From Eudorina sp. 2006-703-Eu-15 (lineage: Eukaryota > Chlorophyta > Chlorophyceae > Chlamydomonadales > Volvocaceae), in contig BDSI01000003.1 of assembly GCA_003117195.1 (NCBI GenBank), positions 1,524,991 through 1,588,990 of the forward strand: 64,000 bases of DNA, written 5' to 3'. Each line of letters begins with the position of its first letter. Position 1 is the first letter of the stretch. The position numbers and the translations under genes are program-made. Shown piece by piece: positions 10,001 to 22,709 of the stretch. The notes under the pieces were generated by a model. The model did not search any database. It was not told the origin of the DNA and saw only the letters and a program-made list of their open reading frames with translations.

Positions 10001-11388
10001 CCGCCCCCAGCGGTGCACTTGTTCTTCCGCTACTTCCTCATCTGGAGCGTCTTCCAGGCGGTCGTGATGTTCATCCAGAACCGCTACCAGCGCCGCCGCA
10101 TGTACACCCGCATCGCGCTGGGGCGGGACACCGCCATGGACGTGGTGGCGGGGGAGAGCTCGGGCAGCAGCGGCCAGCTGCTGCTGCTGTACCCCATGCT
10201 GTACACGCTGCAGGTGGGCGGGTGGTGGTGGTGGGGGTGGGGGTGATGGGGGACAACTACTACGCGTTCGGGGATTGTTTCGCGATTTCGCTGTCTTTGT
10301 TGACATTATGGGGGGATGGATGCAGAGGCGGCGATCGAGAGTCAAGCGAAGCAGTTAGTAGCTCGATGATTTTAGATCAGACGTTTCTTACGGGTGAAAA
10401 AAATAAACAATAATTGTATGAAACCCACCGTAAGTAAATAAATTAAATAAACAACTAGTAATAGTAATTTTATTTACAGTGAATTATTATTGACGGAACA
10501 TATGAAATCATCGCGGATCCAGACTCAACCGGCTGAACCCCACTCAGACCACGGTGATTCCCTACACCCTACTAACATCAGGGCCCTATACCCTACCCCA
10601 CCCTACCCCACCCTACCCATACTCCCCCACCCGCACTGTCCGCAGGTTTTGCAGTTCGCGATCGGCGCCGGTGTGGCCTGGCGCACCTACCCCGCCTTCC
10701 TCAGCTCCGAGGGCTGGCTGGACCCGGAGGCACAGGTGGGAGGCGGTTGTTGGTTGAGGCGGCGGTTGGTTGGGGTGGACGTTGGTTGGGGCGGCAGTTT
10801 GGGGTGGAAGTTGGTTGATGTGGCGGTTTGCTGATGCGGAAGTTGGTTGGGGTGGAGGTTGGTTGAGGCGGTCGTTGATTGGGGTGGAGGTTGGTTGAGG
10901 CGGTCGTTGATTGGGGTGGAGGTTGGTTGCGGCGCGGAGAACGGGAACGCCCCGCGTCGGCCCAGACAGACAGCTGACCCAGCCTCCCCACCCTCCACCC
11001 TCCACCCTGCATCCTGCACCCTCCACCCTCCGCACCCTCCCCGCTGCAACCCCAGGATTCGGACCTGCGCGGTATGCGCGGCGTGTGCCTGGTGGGCGCG
11101 TGTTTCGCCTACATGGCCTACCGCAACTTCGTCACCACCCTGCTGACGATGCTGGAGAAGCGCGGCAGCAGCGGCAGCCGGAGGAAACCCGCCAAGTCGA
11201 GCTCCTTCGGGTCTCGGAGCGGGACCCACGGGTCAGCAGGGGCGGGGGCCGGCGGCGGCGGCGGCGCGACGGCGTCGCCGCGGAACAGCCGTGGCGCAGG
11301 CGCCGCAGGCGGTGTGACGACGTCGCCGGTGAAGGATCAGGCGGCCGGGACCCCGGGGGCGGCGGGGAAGGGCGGCAAGGGGGTATGA
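7097..11388 (+). CDS. TMEM120: TMEM120/TMPIT family multi-pass membrane protein
   Basis: Exons 7097-7143, 7233-7305, 7481-7620, 8159-8252, 8941-9091, 9567-9734, 10011-10213, 10646-10735 and 11056-11388 join in consistent phases to give 432 residues plus a missing start. The N-terminal ~95 residues are coiled-coil-like. About six hydrophobic segments follow. Diagnostic stretches match TMEM120 proteins, closest to the plant form: ALRENVLYVNGSRIRSWWIQ, HHYWS, NRYQRRRMYTRIALGRDTAM and GQLLLLYPMLYTLQ. The tail of about 75 residues is Ser/Gly/Lys-rich, longer than in animals (about 340 residues in all). Animal TMEM120A is a nuclear-envelope/ER protein with an ELOVL-like fold that binds coenzyme A; the algal role is unknown. 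The first exon must end in phase 0 before 7097. One option is ATG GAG at 7004-7009, but its donor (GTCGGT) is weak, so the start is unresolved. Confidence 0.9.
8304..8321 (+). repeat. Short interspersed repeat, family A (copy 1)
   Basis: The 18-mer GAAAAAAGAAATAAACCC, preceded by G-run and AATT, sits in an intron of the TMEM120-like gene. The same word recurs at 61141 and with one mismatch at 24076. Confidence 0.7.
9934..9972 (-). repeat. Short interspersed repeat, family B (copy 1, reverse)
   Basis: Read on the minus strand, this holds GGAAATTGGTGGACAT followed by ACTGCGCGGCTGCC. Related plus-strand copies are at 24174, 40991 and 59918. It lies in an intron of the TMEM120-like gene close to an acceptor. 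Confidence 0.65.
10736..10930. repeat. Intronic minisatellite, ~32-bp GTTGGTTGAGG unit
   Basis: Degenerate tandem copies of a GTTGGTTGAGGCGGTCGTTG-type unit fill most of the intron between the last two exons of the TMEM120-like gene. The final copies are nearly identical. Confidence 0.85.
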
Positions 11389-11844
11389 CCGTCTGTGTTT
11401 TTACAAAGGACCCCCGTGTGTGTGTGGTGAGGTGGAAGCCAAGGGGGACGGCGGCGGTCCAAGCCTTGGCAGAGATGCGCCGCGAAGGTGTGTTGATGAT
11501 GGGGGACGGCCGCAGGACAGAAATGGTGACGCGTGGACTGAAGGGGGAGGAGGCGGCGCGGGGGCGCAGCAGTGTGCTCAGCATCCAGGATCTGAGGAGT
11601 ACTTGGGACGTTAGACTGGGTGGTTGGTGGTTGGTGGTTGCGTGGTTGGCTGTTTGGATTTGGATGCGTGCGCCAGGAAAGCGAAGGTGGGTTTGGGGTC
11701 CTCCGGAGCTAGATTGGAGGTCGCTGATTCGGTGTTGGTGTGGTTGCTGGGGTTCTTGTACGGGAATGTACGGCAGCGCGGGACTTGGCCCAGTGCGTGT
11801 CGCGGCCGTGTGGCGAAGGTTGTGTCTTGTGGTGCACCGTGTCG

Positions 11845-11849
11845 TGTAA
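11845..11849 (+). terminator. Possible polyadenylation signal TGTAA
   Basis: TGTAA is the usual poly(A) signal in volvocine algae. This copy is about 455 bp after the stop codon of the TMEM120-like gene, a plausible 3' UTR length. Five bases occur often by chance. Confidence 0.25.
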
Positions 11850-11891
11850 CAGGGTGGGCATGACGGGTGGGGGAACCGTATGTTGGAACCG

Positions 11892-11931
11892 CATACATAC
11901 ATACATACATACATACATACATACATACATA
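11892..11931. repeat. (CATA)n tetranucleotide repeat
   Basis: Ten perfect copies of CATA. Confidence 0.97.
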
Positions 11932-13279
11932 CTCCAAGGGAGAGACGGTCACACGCCAAGGTCCTCGAATCGAATCGCGAGGCGCTGCGGAGTCGTTCAG
12001 GAATGGCCCCCGACACCTTCCGGCCCATGACAACTTAGGCCCTTGAATGCATTTGAGTGTCAACTCGAAACGAGACACAATCCGAGACGCAACATCACCC
12101 CACCAAGCAGCCAACCAACCAACTGACATGGGTACGGCATCCATCATCACATCGCCACCGCGCCATTAACAAACCTGCTGACCTGCTTCTGCTCACCTTC
12201 AATGCCGTGCAGCGGCCAGAATTTTTCTTCTCCTTGCTGCTCCAATCGCCTCAACAACCAACAAACCGACCTACAACTGCTCCAACCACTTCCACCACCA
12301 AACTACCCTAGACTGCTCCAACGGCGGCCCCGACGACCTTCCAGGATGGTCCTGTGCGCGGGGCAGGCGGCGGCGGCGGCAGCAACAGCAGGCGACGAAG
12401 TGCACCTATATACGGTCGCCGTACATCCTTCCAACCTCCAGCGACTTCAGTCCCCCGACAGGTAGATGGTGGGCTACCCGCCCGTCACACGTACGAAAAG
12501 GTGCAGCGTCGTACGTTGCGGTGTACTGTTTCTACCTCGCTCGTTTCCATGGTAGGAGGCAAGGGCCTCGCATGGATAGGACCGTGCCTCTTGGGAACAC
12601 TGTTAATCAACATCGCACACAAAAGACAAAAAGAACAAGGAACGGCACAAGATTTAGGGTTTCTTTTGTAACGCTACGCGCGCTGATGTTCTCATGACAA
12701 GCACATGCTGCTATAATACATGATTCAAGCTTACACGCAAATGCCTCCATTAAAGTTGAACAAAACTTCATGGACATCCGGTCGTTTCCTCAACACCGGA
12801 TTTTAGGATAACAGTCCATTTCAAGCGTGTGCATTGATAAGGTATAGCATGCGAAAGCCACACATGCACACGTGTGGTATACAGCAAGTTTTGTGTTACG
12901 TCGGTTACTAATGTCCGGCGACACCAAATGGTTGCAGTTCCACATTCAGTGTACAAGGCAACGTCCATTATAATAGCACAACAACCAATAAGCATCACTA
13001 TTATTTAATCGTATCATATTCAATGTACTTTCCTCTTTCGGCCAATTTATTTTTCACAAGTTTACCATGTGGGGCCCGTTAGCGCACAGCTTCAACTATC
13101 AAACTCCTTGATTCCAAACCTTTGAGGTTCTCCATCGAATACTCTAAGAAGTAACTGCGCAACAGACCGTCGGTCAGACTGCGTTCCTCAAGGTTCCTCG
13201 AACCGGTGCAGCGTTCCCGGCACCTTATCGCGCCATCTCGCGCTCAGCACGACACCAGCGGCCGAGGACATTGGGCGCC

Positions 13280-16200
13280 ATGCCCCCGCTCCCATCTTCG
13301 AGGGCGGCTGATCAACGGGCGCCTGGTCTCAGCCCTGCAGCAGGCCGCCGAGGGCGCGGCGGCGGCTTGAACGACAGCCCCGAACGGCCGACTCCGGCGC
13401 CGTCCAGGCCTGCGGCACGCGGGCTGGCCGACAACGAGCCGCACGACGCTGCACCTCTAGCCGCCGCCGGGGATGGCCGCGGCGGCATGGCCGGGCTTGA
13501 CGACCCGTACGACAGGCCCACGCGAAGCCAGCTGCTGGGGGCGCAGAGCCGACTGCGCGTGGACAAGGCGGACGGCGCACTCAAACATGTACGGTGCCGT
13601 ACAGGGCCGCAAGCGACCGAGTGTCTCAACAACAATGGCATGCATCTTGCATCCTTGAACACACCTGACGGCTCCGTGAGGTTTTCTTCTCATTGCGAAG
13701 CGCCCTGCGGCTACTCAGTCGTGTAAAAACAGTTATCCGGTGCTCCAAACCCATCCCAGTGTCGCATGTCTTTGAGCAAAAGGTGAACCGATGCTGCGCG
13801 TATGACCCCTGGGTCGGTGGCCCGCCACCACACCCCAAGGGCCGTTTCCAGTGTGGCCCGCCAAGCCCTACGCGCCACCCAGCCGCGCATGACATCCGCC
13901 GCTCCTCCTCCCTCTCACCCTCACCCGGGGGTTGCGCAGGTGGCCTCCAACTATCGGGTGCTGTTCGGGGGACAGCAGGTGGTGCGGAAGGGTCTGAGGC
14001 GCAGCATCGCGGACGCATACGCTGCCTACGTGGGGCAGGTGGGGTGCGGGACAGGCGGGGGCCGGGACAGGTGAGGGTGGGTACGTGGCTGACGGAGACA
14101 GGTGCAGGTGGGTGCGTGGCCTGGGGAAGGTGCACGTCCGGAGTATGATTGGATGGTCGCTTCAGGTTGGCCTGACGACACCCTTGCTTCCGTCCGCTGG
14201 CGTTGGTGTACCTTTTGGCTGTTGGTTTAGTCACCTGCTGACTCAACCGTCCCTCTTCCCTGGATTTTGAAAGCGCTGGCTTCCGTGCAGCCACGCTGAA
14301 CCTCCTGTGCAACCCACATGTTGCCCTCCGCGTTGTACGGCAAACCTCCCTGTGGCCAACGACTTACGATTGTGTACTGCCTGCCGTACAGGTAGCCAAG
14401 CTCCCGGAGGACACGTACGGCCTTGCGCTGCACGCGCTTGACCGTACCTTCAACGACGAGGGGCTGCCCACGGGATACATCGACCAGAACCTGAGGGCAT
14501 CGCCGTACGCCACATCACCGGCCAAACACGCCCAGATCTTCAACACGGCTTGCAAGTACGGCCGCTCCGCCCTCCTACATTCCTCGTCCCCCTATTCCTG
14601 TCGCGGTTTTTATTCTGCCATCCGTCACCAGATGTTTCGATCGCCCAGGAACAATTCTGGAACGATGGCGGGCGTTGTTGGCAGGCGCTGTCCCTCTTGG
14701 GCATCAGGACTGACACGTACGGCATCCAACCGACGCAACCACCGACCCTGCCGCAGGATCATGCGTGACTTGGAGGCTTATGTGTACGACGTGTCGTACT
14801 TTTGTCCGGGCGAGCTGGATCAGCTGCGGCAAATGCGACGGCCGGGGTCGGCTTCCCGGGCCGAGAGCTACAAGGTCAGAGCCCCGGAGTAGTGCAAGTG
14901 GCTCTGCCGTACTGGTACGAACGACAGCTTGGTTTTGCCGTACGGTAACCGGCGCGCGTACTGCCGTCATTTGCGGTGGTGCAAATCGCTGGGTGTCGTG
15001 AGGGTTCGTGCGATGCTTTTGAGTCTGCCCACAGCCACCTGCCCCACCGAAATATGCCACTACACCATCACGCTCTTCGTCCGCCGCCTGCAACCCCCAA
15101 CCCTTCACTCCCATACCCTCTCCCGGGGGGTTCCCGCTGTGGGACGTGTGTTTCGATGAGCAGTCTCGAGCCCGCGTGCCGGTCGGCGAGTCGCCCCTGG
15201 AGCGAGAGGCCGTGGCGGTGGCTCCACGCCGGCGGCCCGCGTCCGCCTCCCCTGGAGTCGCGAGGCGACCAGGTGCGTGTCGTACCTGTACGGCATCTCC
15301 TCACGCCCTCACCGCGGTTCATCATCGGGCGCCGTGGCGCTGTCCAACACGTACAGAGATGTCACACGCACAGAGATGTCACACAGATATCACACAAGCA
15401 TCCTCACCAGCACGAAGCAAGACCTGTGCATGAGGTGTGTTGCGGCGGCCATCCACGTACAGCTGTGCTCGTCCGAGGCGGTCGGTCACAGCATTCGTTG
15501 AGCGACCGCACTACGTCGAAATACCGTAAGGCCCATGCCGCGCAACGCCGTTTTGATGGTGTCGTACCCTGCAGCGGAGAGGCGGCCGCTTGCCGAGCCG
15601 CCCAACCCGGACGTGAGTCCCATCACGGGCGCCATCCGGGCGTCAACTCGGCGGCAGGAAGCCCCGCCTGAGAGGGTTCCGGAGCCGCGTCGGCAGGGAA
15701 GCGGCGTCCGGCCGCCGACGGCCGCCGATCGCGGCCGCCGCCCTGGCGGCGCCGCCGCCGCCGCCGCCGCCGCGGCGGCGGCGGCGGTGACCCGGAGCGT
15801 GACGGCGGTTATGGAGACCGCGGCCGCGGCGGAGGCGGAAGAGGGCCCGGGCGGCGCTGAACCGCGACGGCGGCGGAGTTCACCACCGGTGGTTGACCGG
15901 TTACAGGACCGGCAGGAGCGAGGTACGGTTACCGTATTGCCGTATTATTGCCGCTGGTTGGCCGGAGGGATTACCCTTCCTTGCGCAAGAAGAGGCAGGG
16001 GGGGAGCATGGAGCAAGGTTTGGTGTCTGTTTGCTGTTGTGATTTACATGAGGGGCGGCAGGGGCCTACACCCCACTGTTCGGCCCTATCCCCGTCCCTT
16101 GAACTCCCTATCCCGGGGCCCAGTCACGCGACCGCGCCGAAACTCAAGTACGGCATCCGCCTGACCAGCTCTGTAAAGGGCGCGGTGGCCTGCCCTCTGG

Positions 16201-18153
16201 TGCCCACGATCCGCTGGGCTCAGTGCTCAGTCTGCTGTCCGCTGAGCGCTGAGCCCTGTCCATCCTCAGCCCGTTGCCGTCCGCGATAGATCTGTCCGTT
16301 GCCCCTCCTGCCCGCCGACACAGACCTACGGCGGAGGGGCACCCCGGGCCTGGCCGCCAAGACGCCGCCCCACCTCCGAGTTTCCAGGTTCTACGACCAT
16401 CTCAATCCCTCACAGGTAACTTTCGTACCGTACCGTACAGTGTTGTACAGTTAGATAAAAGCCGTGCATGTACGGTACATGATGCATGCCGTGCTTGGTA
16501 ATGTATATATGCATGTTGATAAACACCCAAAACCCTGGAGAGACGATGTGTTTAGAATTGCAACCCGCCCGCCCGCCCGATCCCAGGTGGCAATATACTT
16601 ACCATAGAACCTGCGAGGAAAAACTTACCATATGCAGGCGCGCGGACAAGGCAGCCGCGCCACCACCGCAAGGCAAATCATACCGCAAATACTAAATACG
16701 GAGACGAGACGCACGACGCACGCAAACGAGAGACGATGTGTGTTCTTAGGCAGGCAGGCAGAGCAGGCAGTGTGTTTTGTGATGACTAAACACACCGCTT
16801 GCATGCCACGCACGCCTGCTCTGCCTGCTCTGCCGTCCTGTCTACGAACACGCATCGTCTCTCCAGGGTGACGACTAAACCGCCCGAGGTGTGTACCGTA
16901 TATAGTGCTGTTTGGTTGCCGCGCGCACCTCAGTTTGTCGCCTGTGTCGCAATATCGCCGCAGGAAGTACTGGAGCAGATACGGCGGCGGGAGCTCCAAG
17001 CAGAGGAGGGGCGGGCGGCCAAGGCGGCTGACCTGGCCAACAGAGGTCCCGGCGCCGCCGCGGCTGACCGGGCGGCGGCATCGGCGTCTCCGCCGCCGCC
17101 GCCGCCGCCATCGCTACCACGGCCGCAGCCGCAACCGCAGCCGCGACAGCCTTCCCTGGACTCACGCCCTCAGGTAAGCTGCGAACAACGGCCGCCCTGC
17201 ATGCGCCACACCCCACTGCTCGAGGATCCGTCATAGACCGATGCCGCATCGAAGGTTGCCAAATGCCAATACGGTGTCACAGGCCCTCCAACGTCCAGTG
17301 TATGCCGTACGTACGATCACCGCCGGTAATTAGACCTGTATATGGACACGGTAGGAAGGTAGCCCTTTGGGGGAGATTGTGGATAGGGCCCTGGAAGCGA
17401 GGGACGATCCAGGGGGATAAAGGAGATCGGTCTTCGGAGCCCAGGAGCGCTCGGAGACGGTACGGGCACTACGTACTGTTGACGCTCCATTCAACCCCCT
17501 CACAAAGGACTAGTCCGCTGCTGTGTTGGTTCTTGGTGGATTGGGCTGTCCATGTTGTCCGCATGCAGGTCTACGCGGCTGCCGGACCCCACTCCGCGGG
17601 CCGCCCAATCGGTGGAGGGCGCACCCAGGCCGCCGCCGCGGCAGCGGCGTCCCAACCTCAGCGGATGCCGCGCCGGGACGGCGATGCGCATCAAGATCTG
17701 GATCCAGATCCTGGGAAGATGGAGAGGATCCAGTGGATCATCGAGACGGCGTACGAGCTCGGCCTGGCGGAAGTTCTGGGGCTGGTGGGGCCGCCGCCGT
17801 ACGCCCGCAGCGAACGGCTGTACCCCATTGACTACCGCCGTATGTTCTACGAGGCTGTGTACAGCGCCCCGGAGCGGTACGCGCCGTACGCGCCGTACGC
17901 ACCTCCCGTGCAGTCAGCGGCAGCGCTTGGGCCTCAGCGTGTTGTCGGCCCGCCATGGGCGCCGCGACCGTACGACCAGTACGACCAGCGGCAACCGTAT
18001 CACGGCCCCGGCTGGCAGTACCAGTACGGATACGAGTACGACGGCCCGACGGTGGAGCGGTTGCGGGCGGCGGCGGCGCAACGGGCTTGGCAGGCGGAGG
18101 CTCTAGGGGATCCGTACCGGATGTACCCCCGGAGTATGCGGGTCAGCCCCTGA
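13280..18153 (+). CDS. Hypothetical protein, 677 residues, with low-complexity C-terminal half
   Basis: I do not recognise the family. Nine exons, 13280-13588, 13940-14038, 14392-14555, 14757-14874, 15164-15272, 15575-15922, 16324-16415, 16964-17173 and 17569-18153, keep one frame through every junction, which argues for a real gene. The ATG at 13280 has GCC before it. Residues 1-103 are Pro/Ala/Arg-rich. About 104-240 is the best candidate for a folded domain, with segments such as ASNYRVLFGGQQVV, PEDTYGLALHALDRTFNDEG and RDLEAYVYDVSYFCPGELDQ. Then come an Ala run (about residue 330), a short charged helix (EVLEQIRRRELQAEE), a Pro/Gln-rich stretch and a Tyr/Pro-rich C-terminus with APYAPYAP. 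There is no signal peptide or membrane segment. The acceptor at 15164 is the least certain. Confidence 0.7.
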
Positions 18154-20037
18154 GCCATGCGTGTCGTACATTGCTGTACGTTGTCGTACATTGTTTCGTA
18201 CAATGTTGTACCATGGGAACGCATATGAGCAGCTTCACGGGACGGATGGGAGCGCCGCCCCTGGGGCCGTCTACTGGATCACAAACAACACCTGGCGGCG
18301 ATGTATTGCGATACGATCACGCTTCAGGCATTGGCCCTGGATGGCGGGTGGATGGCAGTTCGGAAGTCAGGCGGCGCGGTGTCGGACGGGCGATGGTGAT
18401 GGTGATGGTCCAGGCGCCTTTTCAGACCCCGTGAAGAGTCGTTCCGGGGCTCATGGTCGGGCGTTGTTCGGGCGGGCATCGACCATCGAGGGAAGCGGCG
18501 GGCATCGCCTCAGCAGCGAGTGGCGCAAGAGCTGGAAGACGGTATTGTGGATCGTATCGATCCTTCTGGTCTCCGATTCTTCTTGTGCACACACCGAAAG
18601 CTGTCGATGTTGGCGCTGTTGCCAGTTGATGCGTCTTGGGAGGTGGGTGCTGTTTAGTGCCTGTATAGAGCTGCCAGGGCACCGTGGTGGGGGCTCGAGC
18701 AGGATCCGCTTCCCTCAACACCTCGTCTTGTATTTACAGTTAATGTATGTATGTATTTATTACGGTATTACGTAAGCGGTATCTACAAAGACCACGTCGC
18801 CCGCGGATGGTGATTGGCCGGGTAGTAGAATCAAACGCGGCCGATGACGGAACGCCACAAGCGGGCTTGTGACCCTACATCTCGAGAGCGCACCCAAGCG
18901 CCGCTTGCAGACAGCGGATTTCCGGGGATACCCCCCTCGACATGCCGTACAACCTGCCACGTCCCGATGTTGTACTGCCGTACAAACCGCCGTACCAGTT
19001 CCGCCGGCGGGGTACCGCCTGACATCGGCCAATCAAATCATTCTGGCTCAAACGTGACGCTGCACCCCCCGAAACCAAACCAGTTCTTCGTGCCGGCAAG
19101 CTGTTGCTCCGGGGCTCCTCCGCTGCGGTGAGTGAGAGGCGATCCAGGCCGCATCGCCCGACGTACGTGCAATTGGAACAGCTACAGGTCATTCAACAGC
19201 GCCGGAGCCGCCCGACGGACGGAATGCCGTGATCCGTTGAGGTCGCTCGCTGCTGAGCCCGAATCAATGCCGGCCAGCAGGCTTCGCTTCCAAGCACACA
19301 CAACCGACTCCTCATTCTGTGCCGCAATGAGGAGGAGGAGGAGGGGAGCCAGTTCAGCCCCACCACCTACCTATCACCGAGGCCATGCGACGCATGCATG
19401 CCGCGCAGCCCCCGCCGCCACCGTCCCAAAAGAATTATGCACACTGCACACCAACGAACTCGGGCAAATATAAATATACGTGTAGACTCAAGTTAGTAAA
19501 TTTCATGGGGCTAGCTAGCTAGCACCCGGAAGGCACAACAACCTTTCCAAGCAAACGCGCAGCGCAACGAGATGCAGCAAAGCCAACCGGGTGGGGGGGG
19601 GGGGGAACCGAGCCCGTGCAGCTGCACGTCGGCGCGGAGCGGACCACACACGTCTCTCAGCCGAAGGCACCTTCCCTCAGCAAATGGATTCTGGTTTCTG
19701 GATTCCAGATTCTGGATGGCGGACGAACAACAAACCCGGCAAAGCCACGACAAAGGGCCACATCCGGGGACCCCGCCATCATACATGTATTCATGGTATT
19801 CCAAACAGGCGTGTCCAGTTTCCCGGTGCGGTTGAGAGTACGATCGGCAGCAGCCGCATCAGCGACGGCACAAAAGCGCAACCCCCAACACACCACTACT
19901 CCTCTAGACGACGACGCCCGACCACCCACGCGTGCCGGGCAAGACGCGGAGGAGACGTGACACATGAGGCACAGCGAGTGATTCAACCGTGCCCAACCGA
20001 AAACCAACGAAATGCAGGATGCAGCAAATGCGTTTGA

Positions 20038-20143
<106 letters not shown>

Positions 20144-20687
20144 TGCTGGACATGTGGACGGGTGCTCCCGGGCTGCTTGCCCGACAGGGCCCCCCGCGTG
20201 GGCCTTCACAGAACCCCCCCTCCCACATACACCCGCCACAACAGACACCCACCAACATAATACACACACACACACAGGCGGGGGGCCGCCACGGGGGCTT
20301 GAAAACAGCTGGTAACGATGTGGTATCCGCCGCGCGAGCCCTCCCACCCCCCCGCGGACCGACCCACCTCCGAAGGGGCGCACCACATCGCAGCAGCCGC
20401 GGGGGCCCCGAGGGCATCCCGCGGCACCGCGGCGGCCGCCCGGCGTACGTGTTGTCCCCAACGGTCCCAACGGTTGTGTGCTCCAACGGCTCCGTTGCGC
20501 GCGCAACGGACAGGCCTACGCCCCAGCCCCACGCCCAAGGCCACCAGGAGAGGGATCAACAGCACGCCCCACCTCCTGGGGCCGGACCGCACCGCACCGC
20601 ACCGCAGTACCAACGTGATAACAAACAGGTGTGATACCGCGATCAAGCGGATGCAGTCAGTAATAACAGCAATGCAGAGCATTAAAT

Positions 20688-20722
<35 letters not shown>

Positions 20723-20750
20723 GCAGCGGCAGCGGCAGCGGCAGCAGCAG
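20688..20750. repeat. (CAG)n / (GGCAGC)n repeat
   Basis: A second CAG array about 550 bp from the first, passing into GGCAGC hexamers and back. Confidence 0.95.
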
Positions 20751-20998
20751 AGGAAACAGCACGTGGCGGAATGCCGCGCCGGGTCCGAGGCGCACGTGGC
20801 CTCCCGCGCGAATGATCATGATTACGAATACGAGTAGGAGACGTTCGAGGCCCTCACATGGGCCCCCCGCTTGGTGGGTTTCAAGGGGGGAAGCGCCCGG
20901 GTTGCCCGGGAGGCCGTGCACCGCCCGCCCGCCCGCCGGCGACCGCACGCGCTGCGGCCCGTCATGGCGATTGGCGGGGGGGGGGGTATCGCCGCGTC

Positions 20999-21075
20999 CG
21001 GATATGCATGGATCCAAGTACGGATATGCATAGATCCATGTACGGATATCCATGGATCCAAGTACGGATATGCAA
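20999..21075. repeat. 22-bp tandem repeat with GGATCC and GTAC cores
   Basis: Just over three copies of a unit beginning CGGATATGCATGGATCCAAG. Each contains small palindromes (ATGCAT or ATCCAT, GGATCC, GTAC). Confidence 0.9.
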
Positions 21076-22258
21076 GGAGGGAAACGAACGCACGCACGCA
21101 CTCGACCAGGTCCCGGACCTGCGGTGTTCCCCCCCGCATGCCGACAGCTGCACTGCGGCACGTACCCGACCCGACCGTCCCAAAACCTCTAAACCCACCG
21201 CCAGACATGCAAACCCTAGAAACACGACACCACCCGACGCTCCCAATGACGGACTGACGGACTTGCTGCTGGTGGCGGGTTCAGGGGGTTCAGTGGAAGG
21301 AGTGTCCACCATAGCGGCATCCTCACCGGGGTTATGACCCTCACCCTTTTTACCACCTCACTCACACATCCGTCACCCGCCTCATTCTCACATCCTCGCC
21401 CCCTTTACCCCCTCATCCGTTTGGCACCTCACTACTCTCACACTCTCTCTTACCCGCACCTCCCTCGGCACCGCACCTCCCTCGCACAAGTCCCGAACCG
21501 ACTGCCCTCACATCCCTTGCCAAACAATGCCCATAAAGCCCCTGACCGGCCGCGGCCGGCCTCGCCTTCTCCTCCACACGCCGCGTCCACATCGCCCACA
21601 GGCAAGCCGCCCACACCGATCGCCGCCCCCTCACCTTCACACCGCTCCCACTCCCCACTCCCCGCGTGCTCCCCCTCCCACCACCCAACGACGCCCTTAC
21701 GCCCGCCACCCGTCTCGTCTGCCCTCACGCCCCGAAACCGAAACCAGGCATGGAGGCGGTGACACAGTGGCTCGTCAGGACAACCCCCTTCAGCAGCAAC
21801 AAAATTGTTTGTGGGAATGAGTTCAGGGGACCCCACCACCGAGGCACACTGCCACCACGTCACCAGCCTGCAGGTCCAGGCTCCACACCGTTCGCCGTTC
21901 ACCATTCGTGAATCTCGTGCGCGCACACACACACACACACCAGGCTAGTTTTACCGCACCGGGCAGGGGCGCGCCTCCGAATTGCTGAGGAACGCGCCCT
22001 GGGTGCTGCAAGGACTTGAGGAGGTTGAACAGCGGACTGCGAGGCGCAGACCGTTTGGGATGGGCTTCCGCCCAATCCCTTGAGGGGGCACAGCTGTCAC
22101 CGATCCTCAGGGATCGGGCGCGCGCCCTTGGTTGAGAGCAAGGGGACAGAGGCCCCTTACGCCCCTCGCCCCCGAATCCGGGGGAGAGTGCTTCGGCGGT
22201 CTCCCGAATGGGGCGGGTTAGCGCCCCCGGCCAGCGTCGGCCCGGCAGATATGTAACG

Positions 22259-22260
<2 letters not shown>

Positions 22261-22340
<80 letters not shown>
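22261..22340. repeat. (CA)n dinucleotide repeat
   Basis: About 40 uninterrupted CA units downstream of the receptor-like kinase stop codon. Confidence 0.98.
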
Positions 22341-22343
<3 letters not shown>

Positions 22344-22709
22344 GACAGCCTGCCGACATGCGCCGACCAACGCAACTCGTCATTCGTCCTCCGCCTTGCT
22401 ACGTATCCTTCTCATCGCTTCATGGGTTGGGGCAGAGGAGGGGGCATATGGGCATTTCCACAGACACACACAAACACCCCGAGCTGGACTCGTCGTTTCT
22501 TGCGGCTCAGTTTCCCTGATACACACACACACACACACCACCTCGGTCATGCAATTCAAACGCACAGGCACGCAGTCACACGGACACAGCCGGTCGCGAC
22601 TCAGGTTCCTGAAGTCATCCGGTGGCCGCCATTCGTCGGTGGCGACCGACGGCGCCGTCGATTGACAGCACGGCATCCTCCATCGGTGGGCGATGCGACG
22701 CGCCCCCTC

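Larger units (their letters stand above)
11389..13279. other. Gap downstream of TMEM120-like gene; no gene recognised
   Basis: It contains a CATA array and, from about 12650 to 13200, a stretch visibly richer in A and T than its surroundings. That part may hold the upstream region of the gene starting at 13280. No conserved protein segment was seen on either strand. Confidence 0.55.

Noticed and set aside
21334..21762. Pro/His/Ser-rich open frame
   Set aside because: Reflects C-rich DNA; also open on the other strand with no protein-like pattern.
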